A stretch of 64,000 nucleotides of DNA. Source: Ricordea florida. Taxonomy: Eukaryota; Cnidaria; Anthozoa; Corallimorpharia; Ricordeidae. Numbering within the stretch: the stretch's first letter is position 1; every line of letters starts with the position of its first letter. The notes beneath the pieces were generated by a model, which did no database searches, was not told where the DNA came from, and saw only the letters and a program-made list of their open reading frames with translations. Positions 28,649-38,994 of the stretch are shown one piece after another. The position numbers and the translations under genes were made by a program. Location of the stretch: positions 4,363,701 to 4,427,700 of the forward strand of contig OX453286.1 in NCBI GenBank assembly GCA_949710005.1, in the 5' to 3' direction.

Positions 28649-31600
28649 TTAAATTTGTGGCTCCGCTTTGTATCCTTTTTCTTGGCTTATTCTTCGTCCA
28701 TCTATCACGAACACTGCAAAAGGATGCTTCTTTAAATGTTCATCTGCCAGCTGGAGGCTCTTACGGCTTAAATGCTGCTTCTGGTCGATCGATGGGCACT
28801 GGATTTATGGGTCTCCTTCGAACTCGTGGCTTCAGATCTGTACTCAACACTCCTTACGAAGGTGGAAGCATAAAATTGGCACGTTCCTTTATTACTCTGC
28901 TATTCCTATGTGGTGATATTAAGCTAAGCCCTGGACCTGTAAAATATCCATGTGGCAAATGTTCAAAGCCTGTAAAGTCAAATCAGAAAGGAATACAATG
29001 TGACTTTTGTGACTACTGGTACCATACTCGCTGCCTAAATATCGACAGTATAACTTACAATGCTCTTGCAAACACATCATGCGTCTGGGGCTGTACTGAG
29101 TGTGGCCTACCAAACTATTCAACAACCCTTCTGAGCTCAGTATCAGATCTACAGTCGCCTAACCAGCACTCACCCCCTGGTTCGGAGGATCATATACCGC
29201 AGATACCTAGTCCTCCTGCAGTTTCCACACCATCATCTCCGCCTCCACACTATTCTACACCTAAGAGGCCAAGATCGAAACCCAGAAATAGGATGAAGTG
29301 CATGGAGATCAATTGTAATAGTATCCTGAGCACAGAAAGAGCAGCCATCTTCAAAGCTACGGTTGAACACCATGCTCCTGATATTATTTTTGGGTGTGAA
29401 TCTAAACTATCACCAGATACACCAACCGGTGCCTGCTTCCCTCGAGGCTATACAATTTATCGTAAGGAACGAGAATCTGGATCTGGTGGTGGTGTATTCC
29501 TTGCTGCTGCAAACAATTTAACATCCCTAGGCCATCCAGAGTTCTCTATTGATGCCAGCAATGAAAGTGTATGGGCCTCAATCAAATTACCTGGAACCAA
29601 AGCATTGCATCTGTGTTCCTTCTACAAACCACCAAGTGCCCCAGTATCTCGTATTGATTATATCGCAGACGTTCTTGCTGAACTTCACCAACGAGCAAGA
29701 CGTAGTAACCCATTTGTGGTTGTCTCTGGGGATTTCAATATTGGTGATATAAATTGGACTACTGATCCACCTACGCCTTCAAGTACCTCATCTTCAACAA
29801 CTGATACTGAATATCTATTAAACTTTTTAGATGAATACTCTCTTACTCAGTCAGTGACACAGACCTCACGCCCAGTTTCTGGTAAGACCCTAGATCTGAT
29901 CTTGTCTTAGGCGCCCTCGTTAGTGTCAAATGTGCAGATCCACTCTGGGATGAGCGATCATGACTTAATCACCTTCACAATCAACACTAAACCCTCACGT
30001 GTCAACAAACCACCACACAAGGTTCACCTTTATAGCCGTATGGACCTCCAGGGCCTAAAGGGTGCAGTTTCAAGTATCAGTAATGAATTCTTCAATTCTG
30101 ATCCAGGTACTCACTCTGTAAATGAAAACTGGGTGATGTTTAAAACTTCTCTGTCTACAGCTATCGATATGTTTATCCCATGGAAGATGACCAAGGCAAA
30201 ATCCTCTTTACCTTGGGTGACTAAAGCTATCAAACGCCAAATGAGGAAAAGGGACAAACTACATTCGCTTGCTACCCACTCAAACAATCCATCGATTAAG
30301 GCATCCTATAGAAAACAGCGCAATAAGGTTGTGGATATGCTTCGGTCATCACATTCAAACTATGTTAACAATGAAATTGGAGGAAGTTTGGAATCTAACC
30401 CAAAACGGTTTTGGAACTATGTCAAGTCTTGTAGATCAGAATCCATAGAGGTTCCTACACTCCAGAGTGGAAACAATCTTTATATCTCTAGCATGGATAA
30501 AGCACAAGTTCTAAACAAACCCTTTGAATCTGTATTCGTGCGTGATGATGGTATTCTACCAGGCATTGGAATATCCAATTATCCAACTATCCCAAATCTG
30601 TCATTTCATGTAAATGGTGTCAAGAAGCAACTCAGTAATCTGAATCCAAACAAAGCATGTGGCCCAGATAACCTGTCACCTCGCATATTGAAGCTATTAG
30701 CTGATGATCTATCTCCCATACTCACTTTTATTTTCCAACAGAGTTATGACTCTGGCAATCTACCTGATGAATGGTTAAAAGCGCTGATTACACCAGTATA
30801 TAAGAAGGGAGGCAAGCAAGATCCAAAGAACTATAGACCCATTTCTTTGACGTGTATATGCTGCAAGATCATGGAGCACATAGTACTTAGCCACATTCAT
30901 GAGCACATGTCCACAAATAACATTCTTTGTAAACATCAACATGGCTTTAGATCAAGACTGTCCTGTGAAACACAACTGGTGTCAGCCATTCATGAATGGG
31001 CTTCTATTCTTAACATCAAGGGACAAGCTGATGTTATCCAATTAGATTTCAGTAAGGCTTTTGATAAAGTTTCTCACCCCAAGCTCTTACATAAGCTAAG
31101 TTATTATGGTATCCATGGACAAACCTTACTATGGATCAAAGGTTTCTTATCCAATCGTTCTCAAAGTGTTAACGTAAATGGCGTGCACTCCACCCCATGC
31201 AAGGCTACCTCAGGTGTCCCACAAGGCTCCGTCTTAGGACCTACGCTGTTCCTAATATATATCAATGACATCGTGGGTGACATCAAGTCCAATATCAGAC
31301 TTTTTGCGGACGACACTATCATGTATCGTCAGGTTGCATCGCCTGCAGATCACCTTAAGCTTCAACAAGACCTGGAAAGATTGACTTCATGGGCCGGTCT
31401 TTGGCAGATGGAGTTTAATGTCAAGAAATGCTACCACATAACCCTGACCAATAAACGGGCCCCTGTCGTGCTACCATATTATATGCATGGTCAGGTCCTG
31501 GAACACGTAACTTGCTATGATTACCTGGGTGTCAGACTGACGGGCAAATTAAATTGGAAAGAACACTGTGACAAAATTTCAAACAAGGCCAACAAATCTC

Positions 31601-32133
31601 TTGGCCTAGTTAAACGCACACTCAAACCATGTACTCCAGAAGTCAAAGAAAGATCTTACAAGGCACTTATCCGGCCTTTACTTGAGTATGCAAGTGCTGC
31701 CTGGAATCCACACACAAATAGGGATACTGAAACCATTGAAAAAGTCCAACGGCGAGCTGCACGTTTTGTCGCCCACGATTATAGAAGATCTACGAACTCT
31801 CAAGATCTCGTAAATAAACTTGGTTGGGACTCTTTGGAATCCAGACGTCTCTTGGCCCAAGCGACTCTTTTCTACAAAATCAAAAACAAATTGATAGACC
31901 TTGAATTCCCATCTTCTATCCAACCAGCTTCCAAATCAAGCATCCAACATGCTATGCTTCAGCCATATTCAAGTGTTTTGGCGTACAGTTATTCTCCTTT
32001 TGTACGTACTGTTCGGGTATGGAACAAGCTGAAAACTGAAACAGTTCAAGCAAACAACATAAGTTTATTTAAGTCACTGGCAATGCGTGACATCCAGAAT
32101 ATGAAGACCCCGAACCATCTGAAAAGACTTTAA
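28639..32133 (+). pseudogene. CR1/L2-type LINE polyprotein with one stop codon
   Basis: 28639-29910 and 29911-32133 share one frame, broken by TAG at 29908-29910. Order: hydrophobic N-terminus; degenerate 2A-like CGDIKLSPGP at residues 91-100; PHD finger C105-C155 (Cys4-His-Cys3); apurinic-type endonuclease from ~220 (ESK, SGDFN), with its SDH motif falling after the stop; then reverse transcriptase (NYRPISL, QLDFSKAFDKV, GVPQGSVLGP, FADD at residues 461-464 of the second part) and a C-terminal ARFV..NKLGWDSL..VRVWNKL tail. The stop falls inside the endonuclease, so this copy is probably dead. Confidence 0.9.
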
Positions 32134-32224
32134 ACTTACATAAATCTATTGTACATTTAATTTTATTCATTTATTAATTATTAATTATTTTACATCTCCC
32201 AGCATTAGCCCTGCTATTTGGGAG

Positions 32225-32896
32225 TAACTTTTCCAAGTTTTCCAAGATACCGCTCATGAACTTTCCAAGCGCTGTCTTTGATTTCACATGGAAGTAAGGC
32301 TACCTTTATTGAAAAGATGAACGTTTGGAAGAGATTTAAACCGCAGAAGAACATGTTTAAATCGATAGCTATTTGAATATATTTGTTATAAGGTTTAGCT
32401 TCACCTAGAACCTTCGCTGACAACAGCTATCCGTAAAGATTTGAATCTTAAAATTCATAGCGTTTTTCAGTAAAGCTTTAAGCTTAATATATCAAAGACA
32501 GCTTTCAAACTGATAGCCCGCTCGTGAATCATATTTTGTACCCTAATCTTCCTAATGCATTTCTTCTTCTTCTTCCAACAACAGCACTTTGTGGTTTCAG
32601 ATCATAAGGAATAAAGTAAAGTGCCTCACCAAAAGAAGCTTAAAAGCTAATGAAAATAAGAAATGTTGAAAGGCATGTATAATACAATGTATATTTAAAA
32701 AAGTTATATTTAAAAAAGTTAAGTAAAAAGGCATATTGAATTTTTTAATTGAAGCGTCTTAAAAAACGTACAGTAATCCAAGTTTCTTGCCCTGTCATAT
32801 CACATTGTCTAAATTTCAAAACAGCAATACACAATGTTCATGTTGTAGGAATTTGTATCACAGTTCAGTCCTGCACAGGTAATCATAAATAGCAAT
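32225..32896. other. A+T-rich transposon interior, no gene seen
   Basis: Between the LINE tail and the ~230-bp repeat pair. Only a short random-looking minus-strand frame at 32214-32423. Confidence 0.4.
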
Positions 32897-33350
32897 CCAA
32901 TCATTCATGAAAAATATTAATTATTTGAAGGTATAAAATGAGTCAAATTGAAATGGAATTGTTATAGTGGTGCTACAGCTCTATAAGATGATGAACATCT
33001 ACAAAGAACTCAAAATAGTGTAATTTAATAATAATTTATCAAGATGAGTATTTTTTTTAAATATAGAATTCAATCATTTTTTATCAAATTATAATTACCT
33101 ATTTACATGCATGTGAAAGGAATGAACATAGCTGGAATCTGATAATGCAATCATTCATGAAAAAAATATTTATATAGGAAGATATAAATAATAGTATAAT
33201 TTTTTATTATTGTGAAGAGTATTTTTTTAAAATTATTGACTTGAATCATTTCCTATCAAATTATAATTATCTGTATGCATACATGAAATATGCCAATTAA
33301 GATTTGGTGAAAGGAATAAATATTAACTGGAATCTGATAATGCAGTTGGT
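32897..33350. repeat. Two diverged ~200-250-bp direct repeats
   Basis: Both copies run from an ATTCATGAAAAA start through ATCAAATTATAATTA to CTGGAATCTGATAATGCA (copy 1 about 32897-33154, copy 2 about 33150-33350), with indels. Internal to the CACTA-ended transposon. Confidence 0.6.
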
Positions 33351-33479
33351 CTTATATGCCTTGGCTTAAATGCTGAGATACTCTTTGTCACAAAAAGTCT
33401 TCGAAATAATGAGGTAAGTTTTGTTTGGTGTATGAAATATGGCAACTAGATACAGGTGATACATTCATATTTCTAGAAG

Positions 33480-34045
33480 TTTAATGGCATATTCATGGTA
33501 TCTATGTTCTTTTACATACCCATGAAAAACACATGAGATTTATTTTAAGGGGATTTTCATGGTTCTCCTTGAAATTTGTCCACCCCATGAAAATCCTGAA
33601 AGCCCAATGGGGCATAAGCAGTTAAAATGCTGTGAAAACACCATGAAAAGATCCAAAAATTTTCATGGTCAATGAATATTTCCATATTCACAGGGTATTC
33701 ATGGGCCATGAAAATCATGGACCCATTAAAAACTCATGAAATTCCAAACCATGAAAAACCAGGTTTTATTTTCATGGCCTAATATATTCACCATTAAAAA
33801 CCCATGAAATTTTGGACCTTGCAGCAGAAAACTTTCATGGTATTTTCAAGAGTATTTAATGAGTTTTGCATAATGTGAGAGATTTCATGGGCCATGAATA
33901 TGGAAATATTCACAGGATTTTCATGCCTTTTTTAATGCTTTTTTCATGCCATCAATCCCATGAAAAAAGCCATGAAAAATCCCATGAAAATCCTTTGAAA
34001 AGGTCATGAATTTACCATGAAATAATTAATGGCATTTTCATGGGT
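33480..34045. repeat. Palindrome cluster CATGAAA/TTTCATG, right end
   Basis: Dense TTCATGG and CCATGAAA pairs mirror the cluster at 25848-26240, supporting the view that 25831 and 34060 are the two ends of one transposon. Confidence 0.8.
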
Positions 34046-34060
34046 TTTGAGTTCATAGTG

Positions 34061-34279
34061 TAAGATACAAGATAGTATACCACAGATTGAGCTTGCATTT
34101 ATAAGCGCGCCTTTGGACCGGTTGTACTTTTTGAGTACAGTCTCATAATGATTCAATTCAGACTTAAGCGTTTTCAGAATGTCAGTACACTGTTGGAGTC
34201 TGAATGAGGGTCCATCAGTGGGGGTTGGAGGTGGAGCCGTTGGAGGCAACTCAGGATAGATTCTGTTATACTCATCCAT
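34061..34279 (-). pseudogene. First fragment of split ~200-aa gene of A
   Basis: ATG at 34279 (MDEYNRIYPELPPTAPPPTP..) reads through TDGPSFRLQQC and the first helix to the CACTA junction, where the TAAG duplication sits. The remainder is at 25496-25830 and 9761-9824. Confidence 0.75.
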
Positions 34280-34311
34280 ATTTGTTACGACTATAACTTT
34301 CTTTTAAAATG

Positions 34312-34933
34312 TTATTTGAAACTTAAGGTGACAGTGATGGGAGAACCCTTAAGATGCAACTTTTTCCACTCACTGTCGAATATTCTTAAATCAAAGTGAT
34401 TTATGGGACTATTTGATTTCTGTGCCGGCCGATGACTGGGTAATCCTGTGAGGGTATGTTTGCAAGGAGGTATGAGGGTGAAACATTCACAGGGCTCACT
34501 GATTGAACTTTATTTGTATAGGATGACAAGTTATCCACTAGACTGCACGTAAGTCTAAGGGGCTCCTTGATCTGTAGACTTATGGGGTATAATTTGCCAG
34601 GATTTATGATTTCAGGCACACCAAGCCCAATTTGTAGCCCTCTTGTGAGTTTAATGTTGAAGTTCTTGTTGGAGTACACTGATAGTCAACAGTATCAGTC
34701 TCAATGATTGAGATCTTAGCATTATCAGTATCATTGAGAAATATAGCTTGGATACTACGTAGTGAGTATGTACCTGGTTGGATTATTATGAGGGGCCGGT
34801 TGTCCTCGTTGAGTAAACCCTGGCGATCCTTGAAATTCACCAATCTTTTAGACATACTACAATCCAGGAGTTGTATCTTACGAACCTTTTCCAGAGGAGG
34901 ATCCAAGTACACCCTAGTTTCAGACTCGTACAT
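34312..34933 (-). pseudogene. Penton-like candidate of A, frameshifted
   Basis: ATG 34933 (MYESETRVYLDPPLEKVRKI..) runs to a shift near 34676; a second frame covers KLTRGLQIGLGVPEIINPGK.. to about 34410; a third gives INHFDLRIF.. to TAA at 34314-34312. The intact copy is 51117-51752 in C. The 1.3-kb element at 34936 entered two bases before its start codon and removed it from its promoter. Confidence 0.75.
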
Positions 34934-34935
34934 GG

Positions 34936-36249
34936 TAGCCTACGTGTAGCCGCACCCTCCCCCCGAAGGAAAAAAAACGGGAGGAGGGAACGTCTACGAA
35001 AACCTGACACAAATCGTGTTATGTGACGTCACTCTAATTTATGCAAACGCATGTCTCAGCACTTTCCCCGATTGTGTAAACAATGGTATCACGTTCCTGT
35101 TCTTTCGAACACATTTGCAATTTATGGCCGTTTACAATTGTGCTTTTTTGTTTTAAAGAGATCGACAAGGATTATGAGAGATATTTGGTTAAGAGCGGAA
35201 GGAAAACTATGTTTGATGTAAGTCTAGCGCTTGAGAATTTAGCAAGTTCTTGGATACTTGCGTTTACAAAGGCGATAGATTTAGACAAAGATCTATCCTG
35301 GACTTGCGAACTCACGTTCACTACAAGCCGACAGAAACATTTCAGTACACACATTTCGCTTCCTGCCACCCACCAGGGGTCAGTAAAGGCTTCATCAAAG
35401 GCGAAGCACTTAGGCTGCTTCGAACTAACTCTTCAAAAAATACTTTTGAAGTGAATATTGTAGCATTCAGATCACGCCTTTACACGAGAGGTTATCCTGA
35501 TATTCTGGTGAATAAAGTCCTCTCAGAAGTGAAATTCGAAGAGAGAAAGTCGGCTCTTCAACAAAATAAACGAACCCACAAGATAATTCTTCCTTTTGTC
35601 ACACAATACCACCTTAAACGGTGCCTATTTAAAAAGAATCTTATTGAAAAAATGGCATTTAATACAGGATCAACCTTAACTAAGTGAGATATACAAAGAG
35701 CCTCCCATCATCTCGTACAAAAGAGGAAAATCGCTCAAGGACATACTCGTGAGACCCAAACTCTAAAGGCAAAGAAACCGTACACTTGCGAACAGCGGGA
35801 GTCGTGTAGGCCTGTCAACTTTTTTAAACCAAAGAGCAGAGGCCATCAACGGTATCACTTGAAATATTATCGACTTCCCGGAATCGGTTGGTAGAGAAAC
35901 GAAGATATCCTTCCTTTCAAGAAACAAATCGATGGCTTTCTCCTGTTCTCCATGAAATTTCTCTATTCCGAGAGCCGCTCAAGAAAAAGTCAAAGCCGCG
36001 ATATAGCTCGTTGTTGTGCGAGAACACGGTTAGCTCGGCATTTTCTTTTATGGTTCTCACGAGACTATAACAGACTTAAGCCAATCAGAGTTCATGTAAG
36101 TATTGAGAAAATGGCTCACCAATGAAAAAGTACTACACATTTTCTTGCTAAAGGGTGACGTCACATAACACGATTTGTGTCAGGTTTTCGTAGACGTTCC
36201 CTCCTCCCGTTTTTTCCTTCAGGGGGAGGGTGCGGCTACACGTAGGCTA
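34936..36249. mobile_element. 1.3-kb TIR element (hAT-like target duplication)
   Basis: Begins TAGCCTACGTGTAGCCGC and ends with the complement. The ~100-bp inverted repeats (34936-35036, 36149-36249) differ by a few indels and contain GTGACGTCAC. GTACATGG occurs at 34928-34935 and 36250-36257, an 8-bp duplication as made by hAT or P transposases. No transposase inside, so it is non-autonomous; it carries a reverse-transcriptase fragment. Confidence 0.85.
35083..35687 (+). pseudogene. Penelope-like element fragment inside the TIR element
   Basis: Two overlapping frames, 35083-35454 and 35250-35687. The second reads THVHYKPTETFQYTHFASCH followed by PPGVSKGFIKGEALRLLR and FRSRLYTRGYP, the region of Penelope-like reverse transcriptases just after the catalytic core (HPxxxxxGxxxGxALRxxR). 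No catalytic residues remain. Either captured cargo or an older insertion. Confidence 0.5.
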
Positions 36250-36279
36250 GTACATGGTAACGCTCAACATTTTGGATTA

Positions 36280-36456
36280 TTACTCAGTCTCCTTTAAATT
36301 TCTATATTTAGCCTCTGAGAGGAATTGAGTTTTAATGATTCCACAGCTGGCACATTTACACTTCATCATGGGCCTGCCTTTGGATGTTTTGGTGAAGGTC
36401 TCACTCCCAGGAACGCATTCAGTTTGTTTTCTCTCTTTGACACAATAGCTCTTCAT
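36280..36456 (-). CDS. 58-aa zinc-ribbon-like protein (DUF5679-like), Polinton A
   Basis: ATG at 36456, TAA at 36282-36280. Pattern YCVKxRKQTEC..TxTSKGRPMMKCKCASCG: two Cys pairs around a GRPxxKxxC core, as in small DUF5679-type ribbons that occur in viruses of this kind. The first pair lacks one Cys (CVKE), so metal binding may be impaired. It lies between the coiled-coil gene and the penton-like gene; that interval is deleted in B and rearranged in C. Confidence 0.55.
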   Translation of the reverse strand: MKSYCVKERKQTECVPGSETFTKTSKGRPMMKCKCASCGIIKTQFLSEAKYRNLKETE

Positions 36457-36462
36457 TTAAAT

Positions 36463-37410
36463 TCACTTGTGTTTCTTCTTTAATTCCTCTACAAAGTAAA
36501 GTACAACTGCCACTATTAACAGCCAAGCGTTCTTACCCAAGAATGAAATGACTTCACCAGCAGTCTTGAATAAGAAGCTTACAATGGCACCAATCATACC
36601 AGGTAATAACTCGCCTAGTTTCTTACCAATTGTCTTTAGTCCATCACCAACGCCTTTACCCAATTTCGAGAGCCCTTTGGAGAGGTTGGAGACTATAACA
36701 CCAATTACCACTCCAACTGCACTCATAACTGCAAAGACTGTGAAACCATATTTCTTGAATATAGCCTTCACCCGGTCTCGCAATGACATTCGTTCCTGTA
36801 TTTGTTCATTCTTATTTTCCAGATTGGCTATCTCCTGCTCTTGCTCAGCAATTTCTCTCTCTAGAGTTTCCATTTGGCTACTTTCTTCTGGAGTTTTCAG
36901 TGGCTTGTCTCTGTGGAATTTTAGTTCGTCCTTAAGTTTGGTGACTATACCTTTCTTCTTAGTTATCTCATCATTATTAGCTTCTAAAGCCTCTGGTGCT
37001 CTTGGGCCTAGACTTTCTTTCAATCTTTGTGGTAGATTTTCAGTGAATTCACCATTAGGTAATAAAATGTATTCACGAGCATTTGCCCTCTTCAATTTCA
37101 AAAATACTTTTTCTATTTGTCCACTAATTGACCTACCAACACCTTTGATGAACTCAGAAGTCTTGGCATGTGGGAAAAATCTTTTGATTTCTTTTTCCAC
37201 ATCATCTTGATCTTTCATCTTGGTATCTATCAAGGGCTGAGATTAACCACCAAATGAAGTTTCTTCTTCATCAGGGTCAATTGGACGAGTGGTGGATGTA
37301 TATGTGATTAATGGGGTGCCATAATTTGTGGTATCACCATCATAATCCCCATAATCATCACCAGGTTCATTTAGTGTAGTCGGGTCTAACTCAGGATCAG
37401 CAGTTGCCAT
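36463..37410 (-). pseudogene. Coiled-coil/membrane virion-module protein of A, one stop
   Basis: Start ATG at 37410 (MATADPELDPTT.., acidic). TAA at 37245-37243 interrupts after 55 codons; the same frame continues from 37242 to 36463. Middle: coiled coil (ESSQMETLEREIAEQEQEIA..). C-terminal half: FKKYGFTVFAVMSAVGVVIG, SKGLSKLGKGVGDGLKTIGK and a last hydrophobic segment, two or three membrane spans with a basic-glycine linker. Same architecture as 47459-48721 in C. It might act in membrane handling during entry or assembly; that is a guess. Confidence 0.7.
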
Positions 37411-37445
37411 ATTTGATGCTAAATATGGGAACTTCTAAATTGATT

Positions 37446-37850
37446 TCACAACCACTTACTAGTAATGTATCCTAAGGCTAACATACCACCAGAAACATAA
37501 GCCATTTCTCCCATTTTTTGATCTGAATTAGGTCTATAGTAGTCAGAGAATTTGGGTGGATTGCCCATTTGATTGTACAATTTCAGCGCTTCATCTGTCT
37601 TTGATATATTCTCAGAGGCCTGGTTTTCATCACCCTTCCTCTTATTATTAAAGTCAATATATGCTAAGCGCTTCTCTTGGTATGCAGCGTAATCTTTTTG
37701 GTACTTCTCCATGGCTTTGTCATGCCTTTCTCTTTCGAGTTGGAGATCAGCAGAAGATGAACCGCTAAGGGCCTTTGCTATATAATTTCCACCAATGAAG
37801 GCTGTTGCATTGAGGACTGCTCCTCCAAGCATGATTGCTACACTTGCCAT
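37446..37850 (-). CDS. 134-aa membrane/coiled-coil protein (A)
   Basis: Open, with the same layout as 20869-21273 in B: hydrophobic start (GGAVLNATAFIGGNYIAK), charged helix (ERERHDKAMEKYQKDYAA), PPKFSDYYRP, C-terminal hydrophobic span. Start overlaps the end of the next gene by one base. Confidence 0.65.
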   Translation of the reverse strand: MASVAIMLGGAVLNATAFIGGNYIAKALSGSSSADLQLERERHDKAMEKYQKDYAAYQEKRLAYIDFNNKRKGDENQASENISKTDEALKLYNQMGNPPKFSDYYRPNSDQKMGEMAYVSGGMLALGYITSKWL

Positions 37851-38068
37851 TAGCTATTTGGTAGTATCTTCTGATCCTCTAAATACGTTTTGAGATACAT
37901 GCTTGCACTCAACACAACCACCCATTTACCATAATTCATTATACTTGATGATGGATCTCCAATGAATGATTCTCTCAGGGCCTTTTTACCCACATAACCC
38001 ACAGCGGCAGCTAGCCCAATGAGCACTGCAGAGTCAGTAACTGTCTTTACGAGCTTATTGTCAGACAT
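37850..38068 (-). CDS. 72-aa two-span membrane protein (A)
   Basis: Counterpart of 20415-20645 (B) and 46795-47010 (C): SDNKLVKTVT start, SFIGDPSSSI, KTYLEDQKILP end. Confidence 0.65.
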   Translation of the reverse strand: MSDNKLVKTVTDSAVLIGLAAAVGYVGKKALRESFIGDPSSSIMNYGKWVVVLSASMYLKTYLEDQKILPNS

Positions 38069-38074
38069 TTTGAA

Positions 38075-38476
38075 TTACATCCACTCATCTTTTAAATTAT
38101 TTTCTTCTTTGGGTGGCTGACTTACACTATTATCCATGATTCTGGTTGGAGGGGGATTGAAATTCATAACTGGTACATGCAAGTCAGGTATTCTATCCCT
38201 ATAGTTTTTGAATATGACATAGGCGGCGAGTCCAATGGATCCAATTGTTAGCACATTTTGGAATGATAGACTTGGCATCCATTCATTAACACTACTTTCA
38301 TCTTTTTTGTTTGATTTAACCTCCTCCTCTTTCTCCTGCGCGCGCTTATAAAAAGCCATAGCTTCATTTCTTTTGGCTTGTATCGCCTTACCAGCCTTTA
38401 CTCTTTTGGGGTCTTTGACTTTTGTTTTAACTTCAGGCTCTTTAGTAATTTGCTCAACAGTGTTTTCTTCAGACAT
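38075..38476 (-). CDS. 133-aa lysine-rich single-span protein (A)
   Basis: Counterpart of 19970-20404 (B): VEQIT, VKDPKRVKAGKAI, one hydrophobic segment (NVLTIGSIGLAAYVIF) and YRDRIPDLHVP. Open. Confidence 0.65.
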   Translation of the reverse strand: MSEENTVEQITKEPEVKTKVKDPKRVKAGKAIQAKRNEAMAFYKRAQEKEEEVKSNKKDESSVNEWMPSLSFQNVLTIGSIGLAAYVIFKNYRDRIPDLHVPVMNFNPPPTRIMDNSVSQPPKEENNLKDEWM

Positions 38477-38497
38477 GTTATGAGTTAATCTATTCTA

Positions 38498-38522
38498 TTC
38501 CTATTAAGTTTTATAATAGGAA
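38498..38522. terminator. Hairpin at A/B-conserved position
   Basis: TTCCTATTA, 7-nt loop, TAATAGGAA. Same gene junction as the hairpin at 19924-19950 in B, with changed but still complementary arms. Confidence 0.55.
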
Positions 38523-38552
38523 GCTTTCAATTTCTAATATATGAATTTAAGT

Positions 38553-38670
38553 TTATTGTTTGTTTTTACGTGGAGTTGGTATTGGTGGGGTTTTAACTTC
38601 TTCTTCATCGATTTCTTCTTCTTCTACTCCCAACAATTGGCATAGTGTTTGATTCTTAAATAAGACTTCT
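38553..38670 (-). pseudogene. C-terminal fragment of ~320-aa gene of A, cut by Polinton C
   Basis: From the CTTCT duplication the minus frame reads EVLFKNQTLCQLLG, an acidic run and TPPIPTPRKNKQ, with TAA at 38555-38553. The rest lies beyond Polinton C (54129-54941). Polinton C entered a GAA-repeat (polyglutamate) stretch 38 codons before the stop. Confidence 0.75.
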
Positions 38671-38994
38671 AGTAGTTATAAAAAGCGGGGTCTGGCGCAA
38701 TTTTAATAAAGTTAATAATATAAATAAAAATTTTGAAATTTGTTTAAGATTTAGAGAAAAAATTTTTGAAAAGAGATTTAAACAAATAATTTATATTATT
38801 AATTATGGATCATAAAAAAAGATCGAATCTTGTAGAAAAGCTAAAACAAGCTATTGATGAAAATGGTGAAAGTTTAAAAATATTAATAGTAAAAGAGTTA
38901 AAAAAATTATTAAAAAAAGGTAAGAAATTATCTAATAATGAAATTCTCAAGGAGTTGCGTAAAATTCCAGAAATTTCTACAGCTCTAGATAATA
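38671..38994 (+). repeat. Left terminal inverted repeat of Polinton C
   Basis: 324 bp matching the complement of 53805-54128 without a difference that I could find. It includes 134 bp upstream of the start codon and the first 63 codons of PolB. Confidence 0.9.

Larger units (their letters stand above)
26699..32224 (+). mobile_element. LINE insertion including duplicated 5' units
   Basis: The 3' end is put at an A/T-rich tract followed by an imperfect hairpin CTCCCA..TGGGAG (32196-32224), typical in kind of L2/CR1 tails. The 5' limit is uncertain: either 26699 (units belong to the LINE) or 28631 (units belong to the host transposon). No clear target duplication was found. Confidence 0.5.
25831..34060. 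mobile_element. CACTA-ended DNA transposon (CMC/Chapaev-like) with palindromic ends
   Basis: Starts CACTATGAACCACA and ends TTGAGTTCATAGTG; the first ~35 bases of each end match as imperfect inverted repeats (also ATGAAAATGCCAT). TAAG is duplicated at 25827-25830 and 34061-34064. CAC termini with a 4-bp duplication fit Chapaev-type members of the CMC group better than 3-bp EnSpm. No transposase was recognised; it holds a LINE and may be non-autonomous. It splits the ~200-aa gene of Polinton A. Confidence 0.7.

Noticed and set aside
29908..29910. Programmed readthrough joining LINE parts
   Set aside because: The stop falls within the endonuclease domain, where related LINEs have no known recoding; a nonsense mutation is simpler.
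35083..35454. Host gene with start MVSRSCSF
   Set aside because: It lies wholly inside a TIR-bounded element and overlaps the Penelope-like frame.
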